64,000 nucleotides of DNA from Sediminicola sp040566555 (GTDB lineage: Bacteria > Bacteroidota > Bacteroidia > Flavobacteriales > Flavobacteriaceae): the NCBI RefSeq assembly GCF_040566555.1, contig NZ_JBEWYP010000004.1, forward strand, positions 124,001 through 188,000, in the 5' to 3' direction. The notes beneath the pieces were generated by a model. That model did no database searches. It was not told the DNA's origin and saw nothing but the letters and a program-made list of their open reading frames with translations. Each line of letters starts with the position of its first letter. The first letter of the stretch is position 1. The translations under genes and the position numbers were made by a program. Below, piece by piece: positions 35,860 through 44,722 of the stretch.

Positions 35860-36930
35860 TTATTGGATAAGTTTTTTAGCGACCATTTCCTGTATATAAC
35901 TTACTTCGGAGAGTGCTTTTTTACTAAAATCAAATAAACTTAGGCTTCTGTCCAAGTTTTGATCGGCATAGGAGACTTTGTAGTATTGATCATTGTTCAG
36001 GTAGTCCGTCAGGGCTCTTAACCCGTGGATAAAAGGCATAAAAACTATTCCTAGGGGCAGCGATTTCAATTCCTCGGCGGTCAGGAAAGCAGAGGATGTT
36101 GCGAGTCCGTCCAAAAAAGATTCAAATAATGGCCTATCGAAATTAATTTTATGGTGGTCCTTTTCATCCTCCTTTGCTGTGTTGGCAACGGTACGCACCA
36201 AATCCCCAAAATCATAATAAAAATAACCCTTCATGATGGTATCCAAGTCAATGAAGCACAAAGCTTGATTGGTTTTTCGGGAGAAGAGGATGTTGTTTAA
36301 TTTCGTATCGTTATGACAGATGCGTACAGGCAATGTGGAGCTGGAAAGGTCTAAAAGAAGGGGCAAGGTCTCCAATACAAAAGGAATTGCCAAATTGGCT
36401 TTATCGCGTCTTTCTTGGCTAGACTTGTTTAGGGCTTTCTGGAATTGTTCTTTCCGTAAATGTAAATCGTGGAAGTGGGGAATGGTATCCACAAATTGGG
36501 CTGATGAGGCGTTCTGTAAAAGAAAATGGAACTTGCCCAGAATCTTGCCGGCACCAAACGCGATTTCGGTTTTTTTGGCACTATCATAAGCAAGGCTGTT
36601 CGGGATATATTCCATAAGCCTCCAATATCCACTACTATTGAATTTGCAATAGGACTGGCCAGTGATTGTTGGGACCAGCGCTACCAAACTATAATCTGTA
36701 TCCGTTAGATATGATAGGGCCTTTGTGATATTGCCCATTACCCCAGGGACATCCGTAAAAACTTCACTGTTGATGCGTTGAAGAATGTAATAAGGTTGTC
36801 CATTTTTTAAAACGAGGTAGGTATCGTTGATAAAGCCTTGGTCTATTTTGTTAAATGTATAAGCGCCTTGGTCCACAGAAAATGCACCTAGTAGTTTTTG
36901 AAGTTCTAAATTAGTCTTAGCGCTAACCAT
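35860..36930 (-). CDS. Aminoglycoside-phosphotransferase-fold kinase, N-acetylhexosamine 1-kinase-like
   Basis: 356-residue kinase of the APH/choline-kinase fold. The catalytic loop RICHNDTKLNNILF (Asp base, Asn for Mg) and the DFG-equivalent FIDLDTIMKGYFYYDFGD match the NahK group, which phosphorylates GlcNAc or GalNAc at C1. The gene ends the two-gene unit with the nucleotidyltransferase (3-bp gap), which would turn HexNAc-1-P into UDP-HexNAc. Next to them, divergent, lies a GH109 enzyme known to release GalNAc. Together this suggests GalNAc/GlcNAc recycling. Substrate choice is inferred. Confidence 0.82.
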   Translation of the reverse strand: MVSAKTNLELQKLLGAFSVDQGAYTFNKIDQGFINDTYLVLKNGQPYYILQRINSEVFTDVPGVMGNITKALSYLTDTDYSLVALVPTITGQSYCKFNSSGYWRLMEYIPNSLAYDSAKKTEIAFGAGKILGKFHFLLQNASSAQFVDTIPHFHDLHLRKEQFQKALNKSSQERRDKANLAIPFVLETLPLLLDLSSSTLPVRICHNDTKLNNILFSRKTNQALCFIDLDTIMKGYFYYDFGDLVRTVANTAKEDEKDHHKINFDRPLFESFLDGLATSSAFLTAEELKSLPLGIVFMPFIHGLRALTDYLNNDQYYKVSYADQNLDRSLSLFDFSKKALSEVSYIQEMVAKKLIQ

Positions 36931-36933
36931 TTT

Positions 36934-37839
36934 CTAATACGTGTTGCCCCATAGTGGGGATGGATAAATTTCCTTATTGGTCATATCCGCCAATGCCATT
37001 ACCGCCAGCTCCCGGTCATTGGCATAAGTGACCCCAAACCACTTTCCGCTGGATGGTAAAACTGTGACGGTGGTTTTTTGCTTTGCTATCAAATGCTGAA
37101 TAACAAAGGGGAGATATACTTCACTGTTTTTTATCAATTCCTTGTCCTGAAGGAATTGAGAGAAATACGTTTCTATCTCTGAAAATAAGGAGGGTTGGCA
37201 TACCCAAAAGTTCATGCTCACCATTTCTTCCCCACTGAATTGTTGTCCAGAATCCAAGTCTACTATTTCTCCGTTTTCGGAAATGATTTTTAAGCGCTCC
37301 TCTACGCTTAGGAGGTTTCCATTTTTAATGCTACATATTCCCCTGGAAACAGACCCATTTGGGGACAGTGTTTCTATTAGGGTGTACCCTACCATAGCAT
37401 AAGGGGAGGTTGTTTCTGGGTTTTTTATAAATGAAGCTGCTTTGTGAAATGCTGCCCTTCCGTAATAATCATCGGCATTCAATACCACAAAAGGGGAGTT
37501 GATGTGGTTTCTGGCCGTCCAGACGGCATGGGCCGTGCCCCAAGGTTTCTGTCGTTCCACCAAAATCTCTGCTCCTGGCGGAAGCTCCTCCAATTTCTGA
37601 GAAAGGACATCCAGTTTTATATTTTTTGGAATGCGCGCCATTAAATGGTCCTGAAGAAATGCAACATGGTCCAGTTGGGTGATGATGACAACATGGTTGA
37701 ACCCTGCGTCAATGGCATCGTATATGCTGAACTCCATTAGGAATTCTTCGTTGGGGCCCAAACCGTCAAATTGTTTTAGTTTCCCATATCGGCTACCTTT
37801 CCCGGCAGCCATTAATAGCAGTGTCATCCTTTTTTGCAT
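36934..37839 (-). CDS. Sugar-1-phosphate nucleotidyltransferase-like protein
   Basis: NTP-transferase (GT-A fold): the nucleotide loop LLLMAAGKGSRYGKLKQFDG with the conserved Gly-x-Gly-x-Arg/Lys pattern, and NADDYYG carrying the metal-binding Asp. I take ATG 37839 (MQKRMTLLLMAAG) because homologues start close to that strand; the frame continues to an ATG at 37875, and ATG 37827 is also possible. About 300 aa. Precedes the NahK-like kinase by 3 bp in one operon. Confidence 0.85.
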   Translation of the reverse strand: MQKRMTLLLMAAGKGSRYGKLKQFDGLGPNEEFLMEFSIYDAIDAGFNHVVIITQLDHVAFLQDHLMARIPKNIKLDVLSQKLEELPPGAEILVERQKPWGTAHAVWTARNHINSPFVVLNADDYYGRAAFHKAASFIKNPETTSPYAMVGYTLIETLSPNGSVSRGICSIKNGNLLSVEERLKIISENGEIVDLDSGQQFSGEEMVSMNFWVCQPSLFSEIETYFSQFLQDKELIKNSEVYLPFVIQHLIAKQKTTVTVLPSSGKWFGVTYANDRELAVMALADMTNKEIYPSPLWGNTY

Positions 37840-37951
37840 CAGAAGTAAAAATAAGATTTTTGATAGGAACTCCATTTTTAAAAAGCAGAGGCTTCATATA
37901 TTATTTCAAAATGTTTAATTTAAACCACCAATAACCAACTTATTTTAATTG

Positions 37952-39310
37952 ATGACCACAAGAAGAAAGTTTATTAAAAAAACAAGTGTACTGGGAGCGG
38001 GAATTCTGGTGACACCAGCTATTTCTCCCAATCTTTTTGGAAATTTTGAATCCCAAAAGTTAAATGTTGGACTTATTGGCGTAGGGGAGAGGGGAAATAA
38101 TCATCTAAGTAATCTCCTTCTGCGCAAGGATGTTAATGTTACAGCTATCTGCGACATTGATGCCAATAGAATTGAAGAAGCCAAGAACAAGATGATCAAG
38201 GCGGGCAAAAAGATCCCAAAAACCTTCGGGAGCAACGATTATGATTATCGGAACCTCTTGGACCTAAAAGAAGTGGATGCGGTTATTATAGCAACGCCAT
38301 GGTTGTGGCATACAAGAATGACGGTTGACGCCATGGAAGCCGGTAAATATGCAGGGGTTGAGGTTTCTGCAGCCAACACTCTGGAGGAATGTTGGGACTT
38401 GGTAAATACCCACGAGCGCACTGGTACGCATATGATGATTTTGGAAAATGTTAATTATAGAAGGGATGTAATGGCCATTCTTAATATGGTCCGGCAAAAT
38501 GTATTTGGGGAACTGGTACATTTTAGATGTGGGTATCAACACGATTTGAGGGAAGTGAAATTTAATAACGGGAAGCAACCGTACGGAGGGGGAGTTGAGT
38601 TTGGTGAAAAGGGATATTCCGAAGCCCGTTGGCGAACTGAACATTCGGTAAAGCGAAATGCCGATGTATATCCCACCCACGGAGTAGGCCCCATTGCGGT
38701 CATGGCCGATATCAACAGGGGGAATAGATTTGTTTCCATGACTTCAAGCGCAAGCAAGGGAATAGGCCTGCACAACCATATCGTTAAACAAGCTGGAGCA
38801 GACCATCCCAATGCCAAAGTAAAATTTAAACAGGGTGATGTCATTACCTCTACGATAGAGACCGCTAATGGGGAAACCATTATTGTGACCCACGATTGTA
38901 ACCTGCCAAGACCTTACTCCCTGGGGTTTAGGGTACAAGGGGCTAACGGCCTCTGGGAGGTTGATGGAAATAGAATTTACATAGAAGGCAAATCGGAACC
39001 CCATAGATGGGATGTTGCAGATGATTGGCTCAAAAAGTACGATCATCCCCTTTGGAAGAAATATGGAGAATATGCGGAGGGATCTGGACATGGGGGAATG
39101 GATTTCTTTGTGCTGAATTCCTTTGTCGAATCGGCAAAATTAAATATTGCCCCGCCTCTGGACGCCTATGATGCCGCTGCGTGGAGTGCCATAACCCCCT
39201 TATCGGAAGTGTCCATTGAAAATAATGGGGCACCACAGAATTTCCCCGATTTCACAAGAGGGTTATGGATCAAACGGCCACCCTATAACTGGATAAAGGA
39301 TACCTTTTAG
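37952..39310 (+). CDS. GH109-type alpha-N-acetylgalactosaminidase (Gfo/Idh/MocA family)
   Basis: 452 residues from ATG 37952 (a TTG directly before it gives one more). A Tat signal (TTRRKFIKKTSVLGAGIL) sends it out folded with its cofactor. The Rossmann region (NVGLIGVGERGNNHLSNLLL, AICDIDANRIEEA) binds NAD. Segments such as ENVNYRRDVMAILNMVRQN, GYQHDLREVKFNNGKQPYG and TPLSEVSIEN agree closely with the Elizabethkingia GH109 alpha-N-acetylgalactosaminidase as I recall it. GH109 enzymes hydrolyse alpha-GalNAc by an NAD-dependent redox mechanism. Divergent from the HexNAc kinase pair, which could use the released sugar. Confidence 0.88.
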   Translation: MTTRRKFIKKTSVLGAGILVTPAISPNLFGNFESQKLNVGLIGVGERGNNHLSNLLLRKDVNVTAICDIDANRIEEAKNKMIKAGKKIPKTFGSNDYDYRNLLDLKEVDAVIIATPWLWHTRMTVDAMEAGKYAGVEVSAANTLEECWDLVNTHERTGTHMMILENVNYRRDVMAILNMVRQNVFGELVHFRCGYQHDLREVKFNNGKQPYGGGVEFGEKGYSEARWRTEHSVKRNADVYPTHGVGPIAVMADINRGNRFVSMTSSASKGIGLHNHIVKQAGADHPNAKVKFKQGDVITSTIETANGETIIVTHDCNLPRPYSLGFRVQGANGLWEVDGNRIYIEGKSEPHRWDVADDWLKKYDHPLWKKYGEYAEGSGHGGMDFFVLNSFVESAKLNIAPPLDAYDAAAWSAITPLSEVSIENNGAPQNFPDFTRGLWIKRPPYNWIKDTF

Positions 39311-39338
39311 AGGTATGGGTGAACATCTGCCTTAAATA

Positions 39339-39350
39339 TGATAGATGTCA
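39339..39350 (+). promoter_or_regulatory. FNR/CRP-type operator before hemN
   Basis: TGATAGATGTCA has the TGA-N6-TCA geometry of FNR-family sites and is nearly identical to the sites before ccoS and ccoI. Its centre lies 57 bp before the hemN ATG, a distance that allows activation from about -40. Confidence 0.65.
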
Positions 39351-39401
39351 TATATTCTTTCCCTTGGTGATTTTACTTTTGAAACTAATTAAGTGCCAAA
39401 T

Positions 39402-40763
39402 ATGTCAACATTAGTTCAGAAGTATAATATTGCAGGGCCCAGATATACCAGTTATCCAACCGTTCCCTACTGGAATATGGACTCTTTTTCAGGGAAAATA
39501 TGGCAACAAACCTTGATTCAAAGCTTTGAAGAAAGCAATGTTGAGGAGGGGATAAGCCTATACATTCATTTGCCCTTTTGCGAACAGATGTGCACCTTTT
39601 GTGGATGTCATAAGCGAATAACCAAGTGTCATGATAAAGAAGGGCCGTATATACAGGCAGTGCTTAAGGAATGGTGGTTGTACTGTAATTTGTTTTCTTC
39701 CAGACCTGGGATCAAAGAATTGCATTTGGGAGGTGGAACGCCCACTTTTTTTTCGCCTGAAAACCTCAAGGTATTGATCGATGGAATATTTAAGACTGCA
39801 TCAAAGGCCGAAGGTTATGAGTTCAGTTTTGAAGGCCATCCCAACAATACCACTAAAGATCATCTAGAGACGTTGTACGATCTTGGGTTTAGAAGGGTGA
39901 GCTTTGGTGTTCAGGATTATAATGAAACGGTGCAGAAGGCCATTAATAGGGTTCAGCCTTTTGAAAATGTTAAGCGGGTCACGGAATATGCCAGAGAAAT
40001 TGGATATACCTCTGTAGGGCATGACATCATTTTTGGATTGCCTTTTCAGACCCTGGAACATGTAGAACAGACCATATTAAAGACCAAGGAATTGATGCCC
40101 GATCGTTTGGCATTTTATAGCTATGCACATGTTCCCTGGTTGAAAGGAAATGGACAACGTGGTTATAATGATGCAGATTTGCCTTCAGCTGATGATAAAC
40201 GCGAACAATATGAAAAGGGGAAGCTTATGCTTTCTAAAGTAGGGTATAAAGAAATTGGAATGGATCATTTTGCGTTGCCAACCGATGCGCTCTTTAAGTC
40301 CATGGAATCTTCAGAATTACACCGAAATTTCATGGGGTACACCGCATCCAAGACTCATTTGATGGTGGGGCTGGGCGTTTCAAGTATCAGTGATAGCTGG
40401 TATGGATTTGCACAAAATGTAAAGGGCTTGGAAGAGTATTATCATCTCATTGACAATAATATTATTCCAGTGTACAGAGGTCATATATTAACTGAAGAAG
40501 AACAAATAATAAGAAAACACATTTTAAATTTAATGTGTCGCTTTGAAACCTCTTGGGATGGTAAGGAGGAATATTTTCCGGAACTTCTAGAGGTGTTGGA
40601 GCGATTGGAAGAAATGGAATCAGACGGGCTGGTGGAAATAGGTAGTAATGTACTAAGAGTAACAGAAAAAGGCCGACCTTTTATTAGAAATATAAGTATG
40701 GCCTTTGATGTATTGTTGCACAGGAAGGCTCCCGATACCCGTTTGTTTTCAATGACTATTTAA
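39402..40763 (+). CDS. hemN: Oxygen-independent coproporphyrinogen III oxidase
   Basis: Radical-SAM enzyme of 453 aa that decarboxylates coproporphyrinogen III without O2 in heme synthesis. Seen: the family N-terminus KYNIAGPRYTSYPTVPYW, the [4Fe-4S] cluster motif CEQMCTFCGC (CxxxCxxC plus the HemN-specific extra Cys), and GGGTPTF. ATG 39402 is preferred over GTG 39393 because it gives the usual short head before KYN. Preceded by an FNR-type operator and followed after 30 bp by usp, as expected for a low-oxygen set with the cbb3 oxidase. Confidence 0.93.
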   Translation: MSTLVQKYNIAGPRYTSYPTVPYWNMDSFSGKIWQQTLIQSFEESNVEEGISLYIHLPFCEQMCTFCGCHKRITKCHDKEGPYIQAVLKEWWLYCNLFSSRPGIKELHLGGGTPTFFSPENLKVLIDGIFKTASKAEGYEFSFEGHPNNTTKDHLETLYDLGFRRVSFGVQDYNETVQKAINRVQPFENVKRVTEYAREIGYTSVGHDIIFGLPFQTLEHVEQTILKTKELMPDRLAFYSYAHVPWLKGNGQRGYNDADLPSADDKREQYEKGKLMLSKVGYKEIGMDHFALPTDALFKSMESSELHRNFMGYTASKTHLMVGLGVSSISDSWYGFAQNVKGLEEYYHLIDNNIIPVYRGHILTEEEQIIRKHILNLMCRFETSWDGKEEYFPELLEVLERLEEMESDGLVEIGSNVLRVTEKGRPFIRNISMAFDVLLHRKAPDTRLFSMTI

Positions 40764-40775
40764 TGACATTTGTAA
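40764..40775 (+). promoter_or_regulatory. Degenerate FNR-type site between hemN and usp
   Basis: On the minus strand TTACAAATGTCA matches the window consensus TGAYARATGTCA in 11 of 12 positions, but the TGA half is damaged. It lies only 18 bp before the usp start, right after the hemN stop. It may be a weak or fortuitous site. Confidence 0.3.
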
Positions 40776-40793
40776 ATCTCAAAATCTGAAATT

Positions 40794-41615
40794 ATGAAAA
40801 AAATTATCGTACCTGTTGATTTTTCTGAACAATCGGAATATGCCCTGAAAGTAGCGGCATCCATCGCTAAAAAGTATGGATCTGAAATTTTCGCGGTTCA
40901 TATGTTGGAACTTTCCACGGCAATTTTATCCACAACCGAAGGAATGCAGCAAGATCAGATGCTATTTTTAATTAAACTTTCAGAAAAGAGATTTTCCGAA
41001 TTTTTAGACAAACCCTATCTTCAAGATATTAAGGTAACCCCAATAATTAAGCGCTTTAAGGTATTTAGTGAATTAAATGAAGTTGCTGAAAAGCACCAGG
41101 CCGATTTGGTAGTTATGGGTTCCCATGGCGCAGATGGATTAAAAGAAATATTTATTGGTTCCAATGCCGAGAAGGTGGTAAGAAACTCAAATGTTCCTGT
41201 ACTGGTCATTAAAGACGATATAAGTGATTTTAAGCTAGATCATTTTGTATTTGCTTGTGATTTTAAAGAAGATAATCTGCCAGCCTTGGAAAAGGCCAAG
41301 GATTTTGCTAACAAATTTTCTGCTGAGCTACATTTGGTGTATGTGAATACTCCGGGAGATGACTTTTTGAGTACGGCAGATATCTATGCACGGGTATCGC
41401 AGTTCTTGGCAAAGGCAAAAGTTGGTAAGGAGGTTGAAATTTATAATGACTACACCGTGGAAAAAGGAATATTGAACTACAGTAAAAATATCAATGCCGA
41501 TATTCTGGGAATTCCTACCCATGGACGCAAAGGCCTAACCCATTTCTTTATGGGAAGTATAGGGGAGGATGTTGCCAACCACTCCAAAATTCCAGTTGTG
41601 ACCTTTAAACTCTAG
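40794..41615 (+). CDS. Universal stress protein (two UspA domains)
   Basis: 273 residues with two tandem UspA folds. Domain 1: IIVPVDFSEQSEYALKVAAS and the nucleotide motif MGSHGADGLKEIFIGSNAEKV followed by VPVLVIKDD. Domain 2, from about residue 145, ends with IPTHGRKGLTHFFMGSIGED and PVVTFKL. The GxHGxxGxxxxxxGSxxxxV pattern indicates ATP binding. Sits 30 bp after hemN and is probably co-transcribed in low oxygen, where Usp proteins are often induced. Confidence 0.88.
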   Translation: MKKIIVPVDFSEQSEYALKVAASIAKKYGSEIFAVHMLELSTAILSTTEGMQQDQMLFLIKLSEKRFSEFLDKPYLQDIKVTPIIKRFKVFSELNEVAEKHQADLVVMGSHGADGLKEIFIGSNAEKVVRNSNVPVLVIKDDISDFKLDHFVFACDFKEDNLPALEKAKDFANKFSAELHLVYVNTPGDDFLSTADIYARVSQFLAKAKVGKEVEIYNDYTVEKGILNYSKNINADILGIPTHGRKGLTHFFMGSIGEDVANHSKIPVVTFKL

Positions 41616-41759
41616 AAGCCGATAAAAAGAAGGATTTTAAAAGCATATTAGGGGTAGTTATACCCAATATGCCAAATCTAAACTAGATTTTGGTCATACC
41701 AGTCATGGTATAAAATTTGGTTGATAGCTTAAATGATCCCAACTTAAAGGTCAACCGTG
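41616..41759. other. Two hairpins between usp and the 58-aa gene
   Basis: 41643-41672 folds as GCATATT-AG-GGGTA, loop GTTA, then TACCC-AATATGC (12 bp with a 2-nt bulge). 41696-41711 is ATACCA-GTCA-TGGTAT. Neither is followed by a T run on the plus strand. They may mark the ends of the convergent transcripts or act as mRNA-stability structures. Confidence 0.4.
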
Positions 41760-41936
41760 CTATGATTCGGCCAGTTTTTTATTATCAATAGGTTTAAACT
41801 CATATAAACTACTGCTAAGCATTTTTTTATACAGTTCTTCATTAACAGAAACCTTTACATGTAAATGTGGAAATTTCAGCATGTAGTTGTTATCGTTTCT
41901 CCCTATTATGGATACTTGAGTTGATTTTTTTTTCAT
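41760..41936 (-). CDS. Small protein of unknown function, 58 aa
   Basis: ATG 41936 to TAG 41760, soluble and basic at the start (MKKKSTQVSIIGRNDNNY, then MLKFPHLHVKVSVNEELYK). No signal peptide or membrane segment, no family recognised. A TGACCTAGATCA palindrome lies 81 bp upstream, and the gene is embedded in the low-oxygen cluster, which makes it a likely member of the same regulon. Too short for many gene callers. Confidence 0.5.
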   Translation of the reverse strand: MKKKSTQVSIIGRNDNNYMLKFPHLHVKVSVNEELYKKMLSSSLYEFKPIDNKKLAES

Positions 41937-42016
41937 AACTATGACTTTGATTTAAATTGAAAAAAATTAGAATCTTGTGTAGTGCCAAAGTTCTGAAGTT
42001 TTAAAGATATTAATCC

Positions 42017-42028
42017 TGACCTAGATCA
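42017..42028. promoter_or_regulatory. TGA-N6-TCA palindrome before the 58-aa gene
   Basis: TGACCTAGATCA, inside the wider symmetry CCTGA-N6-TCAGG. It has FNR/CRP geometry but a different centre from the other sites (3 differences from TGAYARATGTCA on its better strand). It is downstream of the TauE/SafE gene and upstream of the minus-strand small gene. Confidence 0.45.
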
Positions 42029-42048
42029 GGGTGGGCCTTTTTTAAGAA

Positions 42049-42753
42049 TTAATCCATACAATCAATGTTGCTGGAAACCAATTCTATAACCGGCTCTGGA
42101 GAAATGTAGGGTATGCCCAGGCCCAAGCCACGAACAATAAAAAGTAGACCAATCACAATTACAACGACCGGGATCAGTTTTTGTATTCTATTACGTGCGT
42201 TCCCTTTTAAGATGCCAGTTAAATAAATTGCTGAGGTCATCAACGGAATAGTACCCAATCCAAAAAGAACCATATAGAGCGAACCGTTCCAAGGATCGCC
42301 CATGGCAATGGCCGCAAAAAGTGCCATGTAGACCAAACCGCAAGGAAGGAACCCGTTTAATAAGCCAATGGCCAGGAACGTGTCCGCGGATTTTTTCTGG
42401 AGCTCCTTTCCCAACCGACTTTTTATTTTTGAAATCACCCTGAACCAGGGTTTGGAGAAATTGTACTTCTGAAAGGTTCTATAAGGAAGCAGTACAACAA
42501 GTATCATAACGATGCCAATAAAAATTGATAGTTTTTGCTGCATGCCAAAAACATAAAGTCCCTTGCCCAAAAAACCAAATACCAATCCCATGGTGCCATA
42601 GGCCAAGAGTCTTCCCAAATGATAAATGAGGATTTGGGAGAATTTCTTGTAGGAATTGCTTCTATCCACAGGCAACAGAAAGGCAATAGGCCCACACATT
42701 CCTAAACAGTGCAAGCTGCCCACGAGTCCCAATATGAAAGCAGATATCAGCAT
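42049..42753 (-). CDS. Sulfite exporter TauE/SafE-type membrane protein of the cco cluster
   Basis: 234 residues, about six membrane segments, with the paired motifs GSLHCLGMCGPIAFLLP near the start and LLNGFLPCGLVYMAL in the second half (a Cys in each, DsbD/CcdA-like). Proteins of this type regularly follow fixH in Bacteroidota cbb3 clusters and are thought to help oxidase assembly or copper/thiol handling. It starts 32 bp after the fixH-like gene and is the last gene of the run. Confidence 0.85.
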   Translation of the reverse strand: MLISAFILGLVGSLHCLGMCGPIAFLLPVDRSNSYKKFSQILIYHLGRLLAYGTMGLVFGFLGKGLYVFGMQQKLSIFIGIVMILVVLLPYRTFQKYNFSKPWFRVISKIKSRLGKELQKKSADTFLAIGLLNGFLPCGLVYMALFAAIAMGDPWNGSLYMVLFGLGTIPLMTSAIYLTGILKGNARNRIQKLIPVVVIVIGLLFIVRGLGLGIPYISPEPVIELVSSNIDCMD

Positions 42754-42785
42754 TTATTTGAAAAGGTTATTTGCAGTTTTATTCA

Positions 42786-43241
42786 TCAATTTTTAATATA
42801 GGTCAGGCTTTCCTTGTGTAAATAATTTTTGTTTTCATATTCCAAGGAAATCGTAATGTCCCAACGACCATCCAACAAGCGTTTGTCGGGTATGAGCAAA
42901 TTTGAATTGGATATTTTGATAGGTAAATCAAAATCCAAGTGCTTATTAGATGGTCTGTATAAGGACACTGTTCCCTTTAATTTTTGTGGTTCCATGGCTT
43001 CCGGAAAGCGTACTTCCCAACCTAAATTGGTCTTTTCAATGCTAATCTTTGTGCTTAAATTATTGGCATTGTGTTCGGCATCCATTTTTTTTTGAAAGCC
43101 CAGTTCTTCTTTATAATATCCTTCGGTCACCAAGTCGTGATTGGAGTTACTGTCCATCGTCATCCTGACCACAAAAAATAGGATAAAGCTTATAAAGGCA
43201 ATGAAAGCTAAGACTACTGCTGTTCCCCAATTTATTTTCAT
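42786..43241 (-). CDS. ccoH: FixH / CcoH family protein
   Basis: 151 residues with one N-terminal membrane helix (AVVLAFIAFISFILFFVVRM) followed by the FixH motif around DLVTEGYYKEELGFQKKMDA, then a beta-sandwich-like domain that ends in YENKNYLHKES. FixH proteins help assemble cbb3 cytochrome oxidase. It follows ccoG by 27 bp on the same strand. Confidence 0.88.
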   Translation of the reverse strand: MKINWGTAVVLAFIAFISFILFFVVRMTMDSNSNHDLVTEGYYKEELGFQKKMDAEHNANNLSTKISIEKTNLGWEVRFPEAMEPQKLKGTVSLYRPSNKHLDFDLPIKISNSNLLIPDKRLLDGRWDITISLEYENKNYLHKESLTYIKN

Positions 43242-43268
43242 GATTATAGTATTTTAATTTGAATCACC

Positions 43269-44678
43269 TTATTTATAACTTCTAGGTGCCAAGAATCTTG
43301 CGGTAGTTGATTCTATTAGATTTTTACCGCTGTATATCCCTATTTTTAATTTGTCCTTGTCCCCGTTCAACACGGAATTATTTATTTCAATAAATAGAGT
43401 GCCTTCCGATGATTGCTGTGCTAGAACACTAAAGTTCTGATTTCTTACCAACTTGATATTGCCTTTGTGCGACATAAGTTCAAAATGTACATCGGCTATG
43501 TCCATTGTGGTTTTATTTAGTAATTTATAGGTATACACATTGCTGATGATATTTCCTTCTTTATGCTCATAAAGTTGTCCTGGTAGTCTAAGAATACTGG
43601 CCTCTAAGTCGTTTCTTAAAAAAAGCATGCCGATGAGGACACCGGTCAATATGACCAATATGGCCGAATACCCTTTAAGTCTTGGTGTGAACTTAAATTT
43701 TTCTTTTCGTTCTATATTGTCCTCGCTTGCATAACGAATAAGTCCTTTGGGAAGATTTACCTTTTCCATGATATGATCGCACTCATCTATACAGGCTGTG
43801 CAATTGACACATTCCAATTGGGTGCCATTACGGATATCAATCCCAGTAGGACATACATTTACACATTGGAAACAATCAATACAGTCTCCATGGCCCAAAG
43901 CTTCCCTATCTTCATTTTTTCTGAATTTCTTTCTTCCGTTATCACTTTCCCCCCTTTTATGGTCATAGGCAACAATGATAGATTTGTTGTCCAATAAAAC
44001 GCCTTGCATACGTCCATAGGGGCAGGCTATAATACATACTTGTTCTCTGAACCAAGCAAATACAAAATAGAAAACCATTGTAAAAATGATTAGGGAAATA
44101 AGTGTACTTACATGTTGTAACGGCCCATCAATGATGTATTGAAATAATTTATCGCTCCCTATCAGGTAAGCCAAAAATACATTGGCGATTAGAAAGGAAA
44201 TTAGTAGGAACACGGTCCATTTTAAAACCCTTTTTCTAATTTTCTCTGCATTCCACGATTGTTTGTCCAACTTTATCTGCGCTCCCCTATCCCCGTCAAT
44301 TAAAAACTCGATCCTACGAAATACCATCTCCATAAAAATGGTTTGGGGGCATATCCAGCCACAGAAAATACGGCCGAAGGCAACGGTAAAAAGGGCGACA
44401 AAAATAACACCGGTGATCATGGAAATGACGAACAAATGAAAATCTTGGGGCCAAAAAGGGAATCCAAAAATATTGAACCTGCGCTCCAGAACATTGAACA
44501 TCAAGAACTGGTTCCCATTAATTTTTATAAAGGGTGACGACAGCAGGAACAATAAAAGAACATAACTGACCCATTTGCGATAGGTATAGTACCTGCCACT
44601 AGGTTTTTTGGGAAAAATCCAAGAGCGCTTTCCTTCTTCATTAATGGTACCTATTGAATCCCTGAAATTATCGTCCAT
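43269..44678 (-). CDS. ccoG: Cytochrome c oxidase accessory protein CcoG (FixG/RdxA family)
   Basis: 469 residues, about five membrane helices and a ferredoxin-type domain with two [4Fe-4S] motifs: DCIDCFQCVNVCPTGIDI and LECVNCTACIDECD. The membrane part has the FixG pattern GWICPQTIFMEMVFRRIE, with ACPYGRMQG following. A C-terminal Ig-like domain lies in the periplasm (about residues 345-469). CcoG reduces copper during maturation of the cbb3 oxidase. It follows ccoP by 44 bp. Confidence 0.93.
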   Translation of the reverse strand: MDDNFRDSIGTINEEGKRSWIFPKKPSGRYYTYRKWVSYVLLLFLLSSPFIKINGNQFLMFNVLERRFNIFGFPFWPQDFHLFVISMITGVIFVALFTVAFGRIFCGWICPQTIFMEMVFRRIEFLIDGDRGAQIKLDKQSWNAEKIRKRVLKWTVFLLISFLIANVFLAYLIGSDKLFQYIIDGPLQHVSTLISLIIFTMVFYFVFAWFREQVCIIACPYGRMQGVLLDNKSIIVAYDHKRGESDNGRKKFRKNEDREALGHGDCIDCFQCVNVCPTGIDIRNGTQLECVNCTACIDECDHIMEKVNLPKGLIRYASEDNIERKEKFKFTPRLKGYSAILVILTGVLIGMLFLRNDLEASILRLPGQLYEHKEGNIISNVYTYKLLNKTTMDIADVHFELMSHKGNIKLVRNQNFSVLAQQSSEGTLFIEINNSVLNGDKDKLKIGIYSGKNLIESTTARFLAPRSYK

Positions 44679-44722
44679 GCGTTTTTATTTCCCTTTGGAT
44701 ATGATTTATGCCTGAAAGATTT

